Below are positions 13,663 to 22,633 of a stretch of 35,012 nt of DNA, in pieces (position 1 is the stretch's first letter; the number at the start of each line of letters is the position of its first letter). Location: assembly GCF_003265345.1 (NCBI RefSeq), contig NZ_QFWW01000002.1, positions 475,439-510,450 of the forward strand, in the 5' to 3' direction. Position numbers and translations under genes: made by a program. The notes under the pieces are model-generated. The model ran no database searches, was not told the DNA's origin, and worked only from the letters and a program-made list of their open reading frames with translations. The DNA comes from Lentzea terrae (GTDB lineage Bacteria > Actinomycetota > Actinomycetes > Mycobacteriales > Pseudonocardiaceae).

Positions 13663-15716
13663 TCCGACGGTTCCGTCGCGACGACAGCGGCGCCTCGCTG
13701 ATCCTCGTTCTCATCATCGTCACCGTGATCGCGCTGAGCCTGTCGGCTCTGCTGTCCTTCGCCGACACGAACCTCCGGGCGACGATGGCCCTGCGGGATC
13801 AGGCCGCCACGACCTCCGCCGCGGACGCCGCGATGAAGTCCGCGATCAACACACTGCGCAACGGCACCTACAGCGGCGCTACCGGCGAGCAGTGTTTCGG
13901 CGCGAGCGGCACGCTGTCCCTGCCGCTGATCTCCGGCCAGGACTCGGCCGCGGTGAAGTGCACGGGCGAGGCGGCCAAAGTGCTGATCCACTGCCCGTCG
14001 GTGTCCCAGTGCAACCGGCCCGGCGCGGCACTGCTCACCCTCGGCCGAATCCCCGGCGAGGACGCCGTGCGCATCGAGCAACCGACAACCTCCACGTTCC
14101 GGGTGCACGGCACGGTGTTCTCCAACTCCAACATTCACGTCGTCAACGGTGCCCTCAACACAAATGCGGCTGTGTACGCGCGCGGGGCCTGCACGGGTGT
14201 TGTGCAGAGCACGCCCCCGCCGTCGTGCAACTACAGCGCGGCGAACGCCCTCGGTGACGATCCCCGCTACGCGCCCGAGGTGTCGACGATTCCTGCCTGG
14301 CGAGCGCTGCCTCAGTGCACGACACCGAACTCGACCGTGGTGTTCGAACCGGGCCACTACGACGACGCGAAGGGCCTGACCGACATGATGGCGGGCAACA
14401 GCGCGTGCCGGGGCAGCACCTGGTGGTTCAAACCCGGCGTTTACTACTTCGACTTCCGCAACGGTGGCGCCGACCGCAACCCGCTGCTCAAGCCGTCGGA
14501 CAACGTGTGGACGATCGACGACGGCCGCCTGGTCGCGGGCACGCCCACCGCCGCTTCGGGAGTACCGCCGGCGGGCGTGGTGATCCCCGGCGCGTGCGAC
14601 AACCCGATCAACGGCGCCAACGCTCGCGGCGTGCAGTTCATCTTCGGTGGTGACAGCCGGTTCGCGGTGAAGTCCGGACAGGCGGAGATCTGCGGCACGT
14701 ACAGCACCAGCCGGCCGCCGGTCGCGGTGTACGGGCTCACCTCGGGCACCGCGCCGACCGTCGCGCTGTCCGGAGTCACCGCGCTCAAGCCCACGACGGT
14801 CACCGACGCCGGACAGTTCGGCACGACGACCGCCACGGTCTTCGCCGATGCCGACGGGACCGCGTTCGGGACGTGGAAGTACAAGAAGGGCGATGCCTCC
14901 ACCGGTGCGGTGACCGTGAAGGGCTTCGCCCCGCCGTCTCCGATCCCGGCCGGTTCCGTGCTGAGGTCCGCGGCGGTGAAGGTGGTCCACCGGCACTCCG
15001 ACACCGCCGCCAGCGATCCCTTGTCGGTGACGCTGACACCGGACGGGTCGACCGCCGTCACGGGCAGCGCGCCGGGGCAAGCCGGCTCGTCGTCGTGGCG
15101 GACCGATGCCGTCCCGCTCGACACGGCAGGCACCGGCTCCCTCGCCAAAGCGGTGCACGCCGGCACGTTCACCGGCGCCACGATCGCCGTGACGGCCTCG
15201 ACGAACTCCAAGGTGGCCGACGACCAGGACTTCGACTCGATCCAGCTCGAGCTGAGCTACACACCACCGGCGTTCCGCGCGGCCAGTGGCTGTGTGGCTG
15301 CCGCACCCTACAGCGGCACCGGTTCCTCCGCCTGCGCGCTGATCACCGCGGTGAACAACTCCGGCAACCAGTTCTACGTCCAAGGCACGACCTACGCGCC
15401 ACTCGCCGTGGTGGACCTGACCCTCAACAACGCTGCGGAGCAGGTCTTCCGCTTCGGCACGATCGCGAGGGCCCTGTGGATCAAGGAGACCGGCAGTTTC
15501 GCCTACACGGGCCCGGTCATCGAAGTGCCGGACGACTCGCCGGGCTTCGGCGTGAGCGCGTACCTCGACGCCTACGTGTGCCCGAAGTCGGCGAGCTGTC
15601 CGGCGACCGGCACGCCCGCACTGCGCAGCCGGGTCGCGTTGTTCGACACCGATCCCGCCTCACCCGCGGCCCGGCGCAGGAAGGTCGCGGTGCTGAGCTG
15701 GTCGACGCCGGGGTGA
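13659..15716 (+). CDS. PilX-like large pilus-associated protein, possible tip adhesin
   Basis: 685 residues, ATG overlapping the previous stop. N-terminus MIRRFRRDDSG-ASLILVLIIVTVIAL resembles PilX N-termini: a prepilin-like cleavage site after Gly and a spine helix lacking Glu 5. The ectodomain of about 640 residues is far larger than PilX (about 200). It has several Cys pairs, a beta-rich segment at about 375-540 (GTAPTVALSGVTALKP through SIQLELSYTPP) that could be a jelly roll, and a C-terminal stretch with VPDDSPGFGVSAYLDAYVC. I do not recognise these inner domains. The position as last gene of the pilin cluster and the size suggest an adhesive or scaffold role at the tip. Confidence 0.8.
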   Translation: MIRRFRRDDSGASLILVLIIVTVIALSLSALLSFADTNLRATMALRDQAATTSAADAAMKSAINTLRNGTYSGATGEQCFGASGTLSLPLISGQDSAAVKCTGEAAKVLIHCPSVSQCNRPGAALLTLGRIPGEDAVRIEQPTTSTFRVHGTVFSNSNIHVVNGALNTNAAVYARGACTGVVQSTPPPSCNYSAANALGDDPRYAPEVSTIPAWRALPQCTTPNSTVVFEPGHYDDAKGLTDMMAGNSACRGSTWWFKPGVYYFDFRNGGADRNPLLKPSDNVWTIDDGRLVAGTPTAASGVPPAGVVIPGACDNPINGANARGVQFIFGGDSRFAVKSGQAEICGTYSTSRPPVAVYGLTSGTAPTVALSGVTALKPTTVTDAGQFGTTTATVFADADGTAFGTWKYKKGDASTGAVTVKGFAPPSPIPAGSVLRSAAVKVVHRHSDTAASDPLSVTLTPDGSTAVTGSAPGQAGSSSWRTDAVPLDTAGTGSLAKAVHAGTFTGATIAVTASTNSKVADDQDFDSIQLELSYTPPAFRAASGCVAAAPYSGTGSSACALITAVNNSGNQFYVQGTTYAPLAVVDLTLNNAAEQVFRFGTIARALWIKETGSFAYTGPVIEVPDDSPGFGVSAYLDAYVCPKSASCPATGTPALRSRVALFDTDPASPAARRRKVAVLSWSTPG

Positions 15717-15719
15717 CGG

Positions 15720-16514
15720 TCAGACCGCCCGCAGCAACGCCAGGTAGACCTCGGCGATCGGCCCGGCGGCGAACATCGCGGTGACCGCACCGACGATCAT
15801 GAACGGGCCGAAGGGGATCGCGGTCGTGCGTCCGGCACGTCCCGCCGCCATCATCGCCACACCGGTGACGGCACCCAGCACGAACGCGCCGAGGGCCCCG
15901 ACCACCAGAGCAGACCAGGACAGGTAGGCAAGCGCACCCCCGACGACACCGGCCAGCTTGACGTCGCCGAACCCCATGCCGCGCGGATGCACCAACGCCA
16001 GCGCCAGATAACAGCCGAACAGCACGACGGCCCCCACGGCGGCGCGGCCCAGCGAGGACCAGTCGTGCCGCGCCGCCGACGAGGCCGTGAGCAGGACCGC
16101 CAGGACCGGGTAGGCCGGCAGGACGAGCGCGTCCGGCAGCCGGTGGTGCTCCAGGTCGATGACCGAGAGCGCGATTCCGAGCGCGGCGAAGTAGAGATAC
16201 GCGGGCAGGGCGCTGAGCAGCGGTCCGTCGGCCAGGCGCCGGGTGATCGCGATGAACAACGCCGCCGTTCCGGCTTCCAGCAGCGGGTTGTGCAGACCCG
16301 TGCGCGTGCCGCAGTCGGCGCACCGGCCTTTCAGCACGACCCAGCCGACCACCGGGATGTTGTGCCGGTTCCGGACCGGATGGCCGCACGTGCGGCAGCG
16401 TGACCTCGGCCGGACGACGGACTGTCCACTTGGGACCCGATCGACGACCGTGGTGAGGAACGAACCGGCGAGCAGACCCAGCAGCGTCACGACGACGAGC
16501 AGCAGTGCGGTCAC
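15720..16514 (-). CDS. pilD: Prepilin peptidase / N-methyltransferase
   Basis: 264-residue polytopic enzyme that cleaves prepilin leaders and methylates the new N-terminus. Both catalytic Asp motifs are present (VIDLEHHRLPD and GMGFGDVKLA). The N-terminal cytoplasmic loop has four Cys as C-x2-C...C-x2-C (CRTCG, CADCG), the zinc module linked with methylation. Start placed at GTG 16514, preceded by GAAAGG 8 bases upstream; an in-frame ATG at 16547 has no ribosome site. Convergent with the pilus operon, whose last stop is 3 bases away, so it has its own promoter. Confidence 0.93.
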   Translation of the reverse strand: MTALLLVVVTLLGLLAGSFLTTVVDRVPSGQSVVRPRSRCRTCGHPVRNRHNIPVVGWVVLKGRCADCGTRTGLHNPLLEAGTAALFIAITRRLADGPLLSALPAYLYFAALGIALSVIDLEHHRLPDALVLPAYPVLAVLLTASSAARHDWSSLGRAAVGAVVLFGCYLALALVHPRGMGFGDVKLAGVVGGALAYLSWSALVVGALGAFVLGAVTGVAMMAAGRAGRTTAIPFGPFMIVGAVTAMFAAGPIAEVYLALLRAV

Positions 16515-16625
16515 GTGCGATGCCTTTCCGCAGCCGAGCACTGGCATCGAACGTAACCACCGGCGACCGGCGCGGTGAGGTGCATACCGAATTCGGGGGA
16601 TGCCGGTGACTGTTTCGCGAGCAGG

Positions 16626-19600
16626 TCAGGCCATCGTGCGCGCGCTCCACTCGTCGAGAGTGCGCTGCAGCTTGTGAGAGTCGATGGGCTTGGTGAGGTA
16701 GTCGTCCATGCCCGCGGCCAGGCAGCGCTGGCGGTCCTCCGCGAGTGCGTGCGCGGTCATGGCGATGATCGGGATGCGCCTGCCGTCCTGCTCACGCCTG
16801 CGCAGCTCGGCCGTGGCGGTGTAGCCGTCCATTCTCGGCATCTGGCAATCCATCAGGATCGCCAGATATGGCTTGGTGCCAGCGAGTTCGAGGACCTCGT
16901 AGCCGTCCTGGGCGACGTCCACCTGGTACCCCAGCATGCTGAGGGTTTCCACGGCGACCATCTGGTTGATCTCGTTGTCCTCGGCCAGCAGGATCGAGCC
17001 GCGGCACTCGGTGGCAGCCGTCTCCACCGGGTGACGCGGCTTCGGCGTCCCGTTCTCCGGAGTGAGGATCTCGAGCAGGCAGTTGTACAGCTGGGACGGG
17101 CCGATCGGTTTGGGCAGCAGGGCCGCTGCGCCCGAGGCCTCGGCGTGTTGGTCGTCGCGGTATGAGCCGGAGGTCAGCAGGACCACCTTGACCGGCGGGA
17201 TGCCCGCGTCTGCGTCGATGGCGTCGATCAGCGCGACGCCGTCGAGGTTGGGCATGTGCTGGTCGACCACCGCCAGCTCGAACGGAACGTTGGTCCGTGC
17301 GGCATCGCGCAGGTGTTCCAGACCAGCCAGGCCGTCGGAGACCGCGGTCGGGTCCATGCCCCAGGCCTTGGCGTGCCTGCTGATCAGGTGCAGGTTGGTC
17401 GGGTTGTCGTCGATCACCAGCAACCGGTTGCCCGTCATGTGGCTTCGCAGGGAGAGGCGAGTCCGTTGTGCGGCCGAGTTTTCCTGGGGCTCGAAGTCGA
17501 TCGTGAACCAGAAGCGGCTGCCCTGCTTGAGCTTGCTGGCCATTTCCAGGGTGCCGCCCATCAGCTCCACCAGCTGCCTGGTGATCGTCAGCCCGAGACC
17601 GGTGCCCCCGTACCTCCGGGTGGTGGCGGCGTCGGCCTGGGAGAACGGTTCGGTGAGGCGCGCCAGGTTCTCCGGCGCGATGCCGATGCCCGTGTCGAGG
17701 ACCGTGAAGGTGATCCGGTGCTCGTCGCCTTCCAGGGGTTCCGCGCGCAACAGCACGCTGCCCTCCTCGGTGAACTTGACGGCGTTGCCCAGGAGGTTGA
17801 GCAGAGCCTGGCGCAGCCTGCCGTCGTCGCCGCGGAGTGCCGTGGGCAGGTTCGGCGGATAGTCGCAGACGACTTCGATGCGCTTGTCGCGGGCGGCTTG
17901 GGCGACGGCCTGCACGACTTCCTCGAGCACCCTGTCGAGTTCGAAGTCGACGTGGACCAGCTTGAGCTTGCCCGCTTCGATCTTGGAGAAGTCCAGGATG
18001 TCGTTGATGATCGACAGCAGTGCGCGGCCCGAGGTCTGGATCGCCTCGGCATAGCGCCGCTGAGCAGGTTCCAGCGGCGTTTCGAGCAGCAGATCGGTCA
18101 GGCCGATGACGCCGTTCATCGGCGTGCGGATCTCGTGGCTGACCATGGCGACGAACTGCGTCTTGAGCTGCGCGGCGGCGACCGCCTTGTCGCGGGCGTC
18201 GGCCAGCTTCAGTTCGGCCTCGCGGCGTTCGCTGATGTCGCGGATCGCCGCCGAGACGAGTGTGCCCTGCTCCGTGTCGAGTGGCGCGAGGCTGATCTCC
18301 ACCGGGATCTGGCTGCCGTCGTGGCGCATGCCGGCCAGTTCCATGCCCGTGCCCATCCTGCGGTGGACCGGATCCTGCAGATAGCGCTGCCGGTGACCGA
18401 TGTGCTTTTGCCGCAGCTGCGCCGGGATCAGCAGTTCGATCGACTGGCCCACCAGGTCGTCGCGGCGGTAACCGAAGAGGCGTTCGGTCTGTTCGTTGAC
18501 CAGCACGATCGTGCCGTGCTCGTCGACGATCAGCATCGCGTCGGGCGCGGCGAGGACGAGCTGCTGGAACCGTTGTTCCGCCTTGATCCGCTCGGTGACG
18601 TCACGGGCGATGGACGAGATGCCGACGATCTGGCCGGCGCTGTCGCGGATCGGCGAGACGCTCACCTCCACGTGCAGACGGCTGCCGTCCTTGCGGACTC
18701 GCACCATGTCGTGCAACCGGATCGACTGGTCGCCGTCGGTCTGCAGGAGCCCGCTGAGCTCATCGCGTTCACCCGCGGGCACGATCAGGTCGACGGACCG
18801 GCCCAGGGCTTCCTCGGCGGTGTAGCCGTACTGGCGTTCCGCTGCCGGGTTCCAGCTGGTGATGACGCCGTCGAGGGTCTGGCCGATGACGGCGTCGTCG
18901 GTGCCGTTCACGATGGCGGCCAGACGTGCGGCAGCGTCGTCGGCGGCCCGCTGTGCCGTGGTGTCGCGGGCCACCGCGTAGACCAGTCCCTCGTCCGGGA
19001 TGGGGACCGCGTTCCAGGTGAGCCACCGGTAGGAGCCGTCACGGCAGCGGTACCGGTTCTCGAACATCAGGGTGGTTCGGTTCAACGCGATCTGCTCCGC
19101 GCTCTCGGCCGCGGTCCTCGCCACGTCGTCGGGGTGGACGAAGTCGACGTACGGCCGGCTCATCAGCTCTTCGGCGGTGTAGCCGAGCGCGCGTTCCCAG
19201 GCGGCGTTGAGGTGCTTGAAGTAACCGTCTGTGCCCGCGATGCACAGCAGGTCGCTCGAGATGTCGAAGAAGTGGTCGAGCCTTTCCGCGGACCGTTGCC
19301 GCTCGGCTTCGGCCTTGTTGCGCGACGTGAGGTCCCGATAGCTGCTGACGATCAGCCGGGTCCCCTCCTCGTCGCGCACCCTCGTGGTGGTCATCTGAAC
19401 GGCGATCTCGGTGCCGTCGTGGCGGCACAGGAGAACGTCTTCCTCCGCGCCGTCCTCGGCGGCGGCGCCGGAGCCGGCCGGCAGCCACGGGTACGGCGGT
19501 TCGACGCCGACTGCTTTCTCCTTGTGATATCCGGTGATCTCGCACCAACGAGGGTTGACCTCCAGCACCCTCCCGCGAGGATCGGTGATGAGCACACCTT

Positions 19601-20540
19601 CGCGCAGCGACCGCAGCACCGTCAGGTTGAAGTCCCGTTCCTGGCGCAGCTCGGAGAGGAGCTTTCGCTGGGTCCGGCCCGCTCTGTCCAAATCGGACCC
19701 GGCACGCAGGAACACCGCGTAGAGGATCAGCACCGTCGCGGCGGTGGACACCGTGATGACGGCGTTCTGGGAGGCGGAGTCCTTGTTGCCCACCGCGTTC
19801 AGCAGCAAGGCGAACAGCACGAACAGCACGGTCATCGCGAGCCTCAGCTGGCGGAACACGTCTCCCCCCTCGGCACCGCCGAGGAACACCCTCGCCGTTG
19901 TCCGATTCGGACGGCACGCCACCAGGCCGGAGGACAGGAAGATGAGGCACAGCGCCGTGTTGAGCGACATCTGACCGACCTTCGAGTCACCGGCGAGGTA
20001 CACGAGACCGTATGCGTGCCCGAGCAGTGCCACGGTGGCGACGAGAGCGCCGGCCGGCGCCAGGACGGCGGCAGGCCGGTGTCCACGTCTGCTGTCGGTG
20101 TCGAGCAGCACCAGTGCGAGGCCCGACAACACGAACGCGACCGCGGTGTGCGGTGACGGACGTCCGGGAAAGCCGGCGACCGCCCACTCCCTCGCGCGGT
20201 CGGGGAACAGCAGCGTGTCGACGCCGAGGTGCCACCCGGTCAGGTACTCCGCCGCCACGAGCGCCCCGACCAGTGCCACCAGCACACCGAGCGCCTGTCC
20301 CGCGCGCCGCCGCGGCGTGCTCGCCGTCTCGGGTGCGATCAGCCACAACCCGATCGCCGACAACACGAGCATCAGCGCCACGATCGACCTCATCGTGGCG
20401 GCGCCGGGAATCATCGACGCCAGGATCCGCACACCCGTCGCGTGCCCGAGCAACGTGACGCCACCGATCGCGATCACGACCACCACGGCCGACCCGACGA
20501 TGCGGGACGACCGGAGCGACGACCTTGCTGACTGCTCCAT
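16626..20540 (-). CDS. Membrane hybrid sensor histidine kinase, 4x PAS, two receivers
   Basis: 1304 residues. Eight or so transmembrane helices (about 20-265) of a membrane sensor type, then four PAS domains (about 295-410, 420-540, 545-665, 668-790), HisKA with the phospho-acceptor His at 802 (MVSHEIRTPMNG), an ATPase domain with N box (LLNLLGNAVKF), DTGIGI and GGTGLGL, and two receiver domains (VVDQHMPNLDG and ILMDCQMPRMDG). Architecture like BarA/ArcB-type phosphorelay kinases but with no fused HPt, which is supplied by the divergent gene at 20598. ATG 20540 is 7 bases after a TACATT box, probably leaderless. The signal is unknown; PAS ligands are not deducible. Confidence 0.93.
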   Translation of the reverse strand: MEQSARSSLRSSRIVGSAVVVVIAIGGVTLLGHATGVRILASMIPGAATMRSIVALMLVLSAIGLWLIAPETASTPRRRAGQALGVLVALVGALVAAEYLTGWHLGVDTLLFPDRAREWAVAGFPGRPSPHTAVAFVLSGLALVLLDTDSRRGHRPAAVLAPAGALVATVALLGHAYGLVYLAGDSKVGQMSLNTALCLIFLSSGLVACRPNRTTARVFLGGAEGGDVFRQLRLAMTVLFVLFALLLNAVGNKDSASQNAVITVSTAATVLILYAVFLRAGSDLDRAGRTQRKLLSELRQERDFNLTVLRSLREGVLITDPRGRVLEVNPRWCEITGYHKEKAVGVEPPYPWLPAGSGAAAEDGAEEDVLLCRHDGTEIAVQMTTTRVRDEEGTRLIVSSYRDLTSRNKAEAERQRSAERLDHFFDISSDLLCIAGTDGYFKHLNAAWERALGYTAEELMSRPYVDFVHPDDVARTAAESAEQIALNRTTLMFENRYRCRDGSYRWLTWNAVPIPDEGLVYAVARDTTAQRAADDAAARLAAIVNGTDDAVIGQTLDGVITSWNPAAERQYGYTAEEALGRSVDLIVPAGERDELSGLLQTDGDQSIRLHDMVRVRKDGSRLHVEVSVSPIRDSAGQIVGISSIARDVTERIKAEQRFQQLVLAAPDAMLIVDEHGTIVLVNEQTERLFGYRRDDLVGQSIELLIPAQLRQKHIGHRQRYLQDPVHRRMGTGMELAGMRHDGSQIPVEISLAPLDTEQGTLVSAAIRDISERREAELKLADARDKAVAAAQLKTQFVAMVSHEIRTPMNGVIGLTDLLLETPLEPAQRRYAEAIQTSGRALLSIINDILDFSKIEAGKLKLVHVDFELDRVLEEVVQAVAQAARDKRIEVVCDYPPNLPTALRGDDGRLRQALLNLLGNAVKFTEEGSVLLRAEPLEGDEHRITFTVLDTGIGIAPENLARLTEPFSQADAATTRRYGGTGLGLTITRQLVELMGGTLEMASKLKQGSRFWFTIDFEPQENSAAQRTRLSLRSHMTGNRLLVIDDNPTNLHLISRHAKAWGMDPTAVSDGLAGLEHLRDAARTNVPFELAVVDQHMPNLDGVALIDAIDADAGIPPVKVVLLTSGSYRDDQHAEASGAAALLPKPIGPSQLYNCLLEILTPENGTPKPRHPVETAATECRGSILLAEDNEINQMVAVETLSMLGYQVDVAQDGYEVLELAGTKPYLAILMDCQMPRMDGYTATAELRRREQDGRRIPIIAMTAHALAEDRQRCLAAGMDDYLTKPIDSHKLQRTLDEWSARTMA

Positions 20541-20553
20541 ACGGCGTAATGTA
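20541..20553 (-). promoter_or_regulatory. -10 box of hybrid kinase gene
   Basis: On the minus strand TACATT (20553-20548) lies 7 bases before the ATG at 20540. No ribosome site fits between, so the message is probably leaderless. Confidence 0.4.
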
Positions 20554-20597
20554 GGTGCGAAAAGTTGCAACCCTCACACCCCGCAAGGGTGAATCAC

Positions 20598-20960
20598 ATG
20601 ATCATTTCGGATGAGGACCTGCGTTCGGCGATCGCCGAACGGCTCGCCCAGCTCCGATTCGGCCGCCCCGCCGAACCGGATGACCTCGCCGCTCGCGTGC
20701 TCAGAGCGTTCCGCACGGCGGCGCCCCAACACATCGACGCCATCGCGGCGGCCGTCGCCGGCGGCGACGCCGAAACCGCCAGAGAGCAGGCGCACGACCT
20801 GACCAGTCTCGCGGGCCACATCGGCGCCGTCGACGTGGTGAACTCCTGCGGCGAGCTCAGCGTGCGGCTCAAGGCGGGCGACATCGCGGGCGCCGCGGCA
20901 GTGGTCGCCGAGCTGCGCACCGGTTACGAACGCGCGAGCCTCGCCATCGCGGGGATGTAG
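20598..20960 (+). CDS. Histidine phosphotransfer (HPt) protein
   Basis: 120-residue, all-helical HPt protein. The motif AHDLTSLAGHIGA gives phospho-acceptor His 66, followed by the second helix NSCGELSVRLKAGD as in HPt folds. ATG 20598 has AAGGGTG about 8 bases upstream. Divergent from the hybrid kinase with 57 bases between the starts, so it very likely relays phosphate between that kinase's receivers and a downstream regulator. The next gene (REC-PAS-kinase) is a possible receiver partner. Confidence 0.85.
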   Translation: MIISDEDLRSAIAERLAQLRFGRPAEPDDLAARVLRAFRTAAPQHIDAIAAAVAGGDAETAREQAHDLTSLAGHIGAVDVVNSCGELSVRLKAGDIAGAAAVVAELRTGYERASLAIAGM

Positions 20961-20979
20961 CGCTCCGTACAAGATCGAG

Positions 20980-21007
20980 TTGCACGTCGCCCCGGCATCC
21001 CTACCGT
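20980..21007 (+). promoter_or_regulatory. Promoter of REC-PAS-kinase gene
   Basis: TTGCAC (20980-20985), 16-base spacer, TACCGT (21002-21007). Predicted start near 21014, 27 bases before ATG 21041, leaving room for the AGGAGAT ribosome site. Confidence 0.5.
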
Positions 21008-21040
21008 GGCGGAAACGTTGACGTACCAGGAGATGAGCGC

Positions 21041-22633
21041 ATGGCGACTGTCCTGATCGTCGACGACCTCCCGATCAACCGCGATCTGATGCGCACTCTG
21101 CTCACCCACCACGGGCACCGGGTGCTGGAGGCCGGCGACGGTGTCGAGGCGCTGGACCGGATCACCCAGGAGATTCCCGATCTCGTGGTGACCGACGTGA
21201 TGATGCCGCGGATGGACGGCTACCAGCTCGTGCGCGAGCTGCGGGCCAAACCGGAGACGGCCGGAGTCCCCGTGATCTTCGCGACCGCCAACTACCTGGA
21301 CCACGAGGCCGCCCCGCTCGCGCTCGGGTACGGCGTCCGCCACGTCGTGACCAAGACCGACGATCCCGCCAAGCTGCTGGAGGTCATCGACGCCGAACTG
21401 GACGACGAGCGGTCGTGCGAGCCGATCCCGATCGACGAGGGCCTGACGCGCGAACACCTGCGCATCGTCAACACGAAACTCGTCGAGAAGGTCCGCGAGA
21501 CACAGCGCAGCGAACAACAGTTCCGGTTGATGGCCGAGTCGGCCCCGGTGGGGATTCTCCTCGTCGACACCGCGGGAACCGCGGTCAACGTCAACACCCG
21601 GCTCACCACGATCCTCGGCCGCTCGGCAGATCAGCTGACCGGCCTCGCGTGGCAGGACGCCATCGGCCTGGAGTGCGACCGCGAACTCGCGGAGGTGCTG
21701 GCGGGCAGGCAGGACGGACTGATCCGCAACCAGTGGCCGATCAAGCGCCCCGGTGGTGACCGGTGGCTCGACATCAGCCTGCACAACGCATACGACGAAC
21801 ACGGACAGATGCTCCAGTGCGTCGGTGTCGTCGACGACATCACGGAGAAGATCCGGGCGGAGGAACGGCAGCGCGAACTGGACCACCGGCTGCGGGTGGC
21901 CGAGCGGCTGGAGAGCCTCGGTCAGCTCGCCGGTGGTGTGGCGCACGACTTCAACAACATCCTGACCTCCATCCTCGGCCACGCGAGCATCGCCCAGGAC
22001 ACGACCGAGACGGGCTCGGAGGACGGCTCCGTCGACGCCGCGGTCGCGACGTCCCTGCGCAGGAGCCTCGACGGCGTGATCCGTGCGGGCACTCGAGCCG
22101 GCCGCCTGATCTCCCAGCTGCTGGCGTTCGGCCGGCCCGACATCGCCGAGCCTGAGCCGGTCGACGTCAACGAGTTCCTGGACGAGATCGAGACGCTGCT
22201 CGAGCCACTGCTCAGCTCGATGATCGAGCGGGTCGAAGATCGGGAACCCGGCCTGTGGCGGGTCTTCGTCGACAGCGGCCAGCTCGGCCAGATCGTGCTC
22301 AACCTCGCGGTGAACGCACGGGACGCGATGCCCGCGGGTGGCACCCTCGTCCTGCGCACCCGCAACCACGTCGTCGACACGGACACCGGCCCGCTCGCGC
22401 AGGGCCGCTACGTCAAGCTCACCCTCGTGGACTCCGGGCAGGGCATTCCCCCGGACGTGCTCGAGCACGTGCTCGATCCCTTCTTCACCACCAAGCCGGT
22501 CGGGCAGGGCACCGGGCTCGGTCTGTCCACTGTGTACAGCATCGTCCGCCGGTACGGCGGCGAACTGGTCATCTCCTCGACCGTCGGGGAGGGCACGACG
22601 ATCGACGTCTACCTGCCCGCCGTGGACGGCTGA
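21041..22633 (+). CDS. REC-PAS sensor histidine kinase
   Basis: 530-residue soluble protein: receiver (1-125, phospho-acceptor Asp 52 in TDVMMPRMDG), coiled linker, PAS (about 160-280), HisKA with His 302 (GGVAHDFNN), ATPase (VNARDAMPAGG, DSGQGIPPD, GTGLGLSTVYSIV). The HDFNN type of kinase often works on a separate response regulator. A receiver at the N-terminus means its activity may be set by another kinase, possibly through the HPt protein just upstream. AGGAGAT precedes ATG 21041. The 3' end overlaps by 25 bases the convergent GGDEF-EAL gene. Confidence 0.92.
   Translation: MATVLIVDDLPINRDLMRTLLTHHGHRVLEAGDGVEALDRITQEIPDLVVTDVMMPRMDGYQLVRELRAKPETAGVPVIFATANYLDHEAAPLALGYGVRHVVTKTDDPAKLLEVIDAELDDERSCEPIPIDEGLTREHLRIVNTKLVEKVRETQRSEQQFRLMAESAPVGILLVDTAGTAVNVNTRLTTILGRSADQLTGLAWQDAIGLECDRELAEVLAGRQDGLIRNQWPIKRPGGDRWLDISLHNAYDEHGQMLQCVGVVDDITEKIRAEERQRELDHRLRVAERLESLGQLAGGVAHDFNNILTSILGHASIAQDTTETGSEDGSVDAAVATSLRRSLDGVIRAGTRAGRLISQLLAFGRPDIAEPEPVDVNEFLDEIETLLEPLLSSMIERVEDREPGLWRVFVDSGQLGQIVLNLAVNARDAMPAGGTLVLRTRNHVVDTDTGPLAQGRYVKLTLVDSGQGIPPDVLEHVLDPFFTTKPVGQGTGLGLSTVYSIVRRYGGELVISSTVGEGTTIDVYLPAVDG

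Noticed and set aside
13623..15383. 586-codon minus-strand frame
   Set aside because: Antisense of the PilX-like gene, whose start, stop overlap and signal are clear.
17256..20156. 966-codon plus-strand frame
   Set aside because: Antisense of the hybrid kinase; low-complexity composition and no motif, an effect of high G+C.
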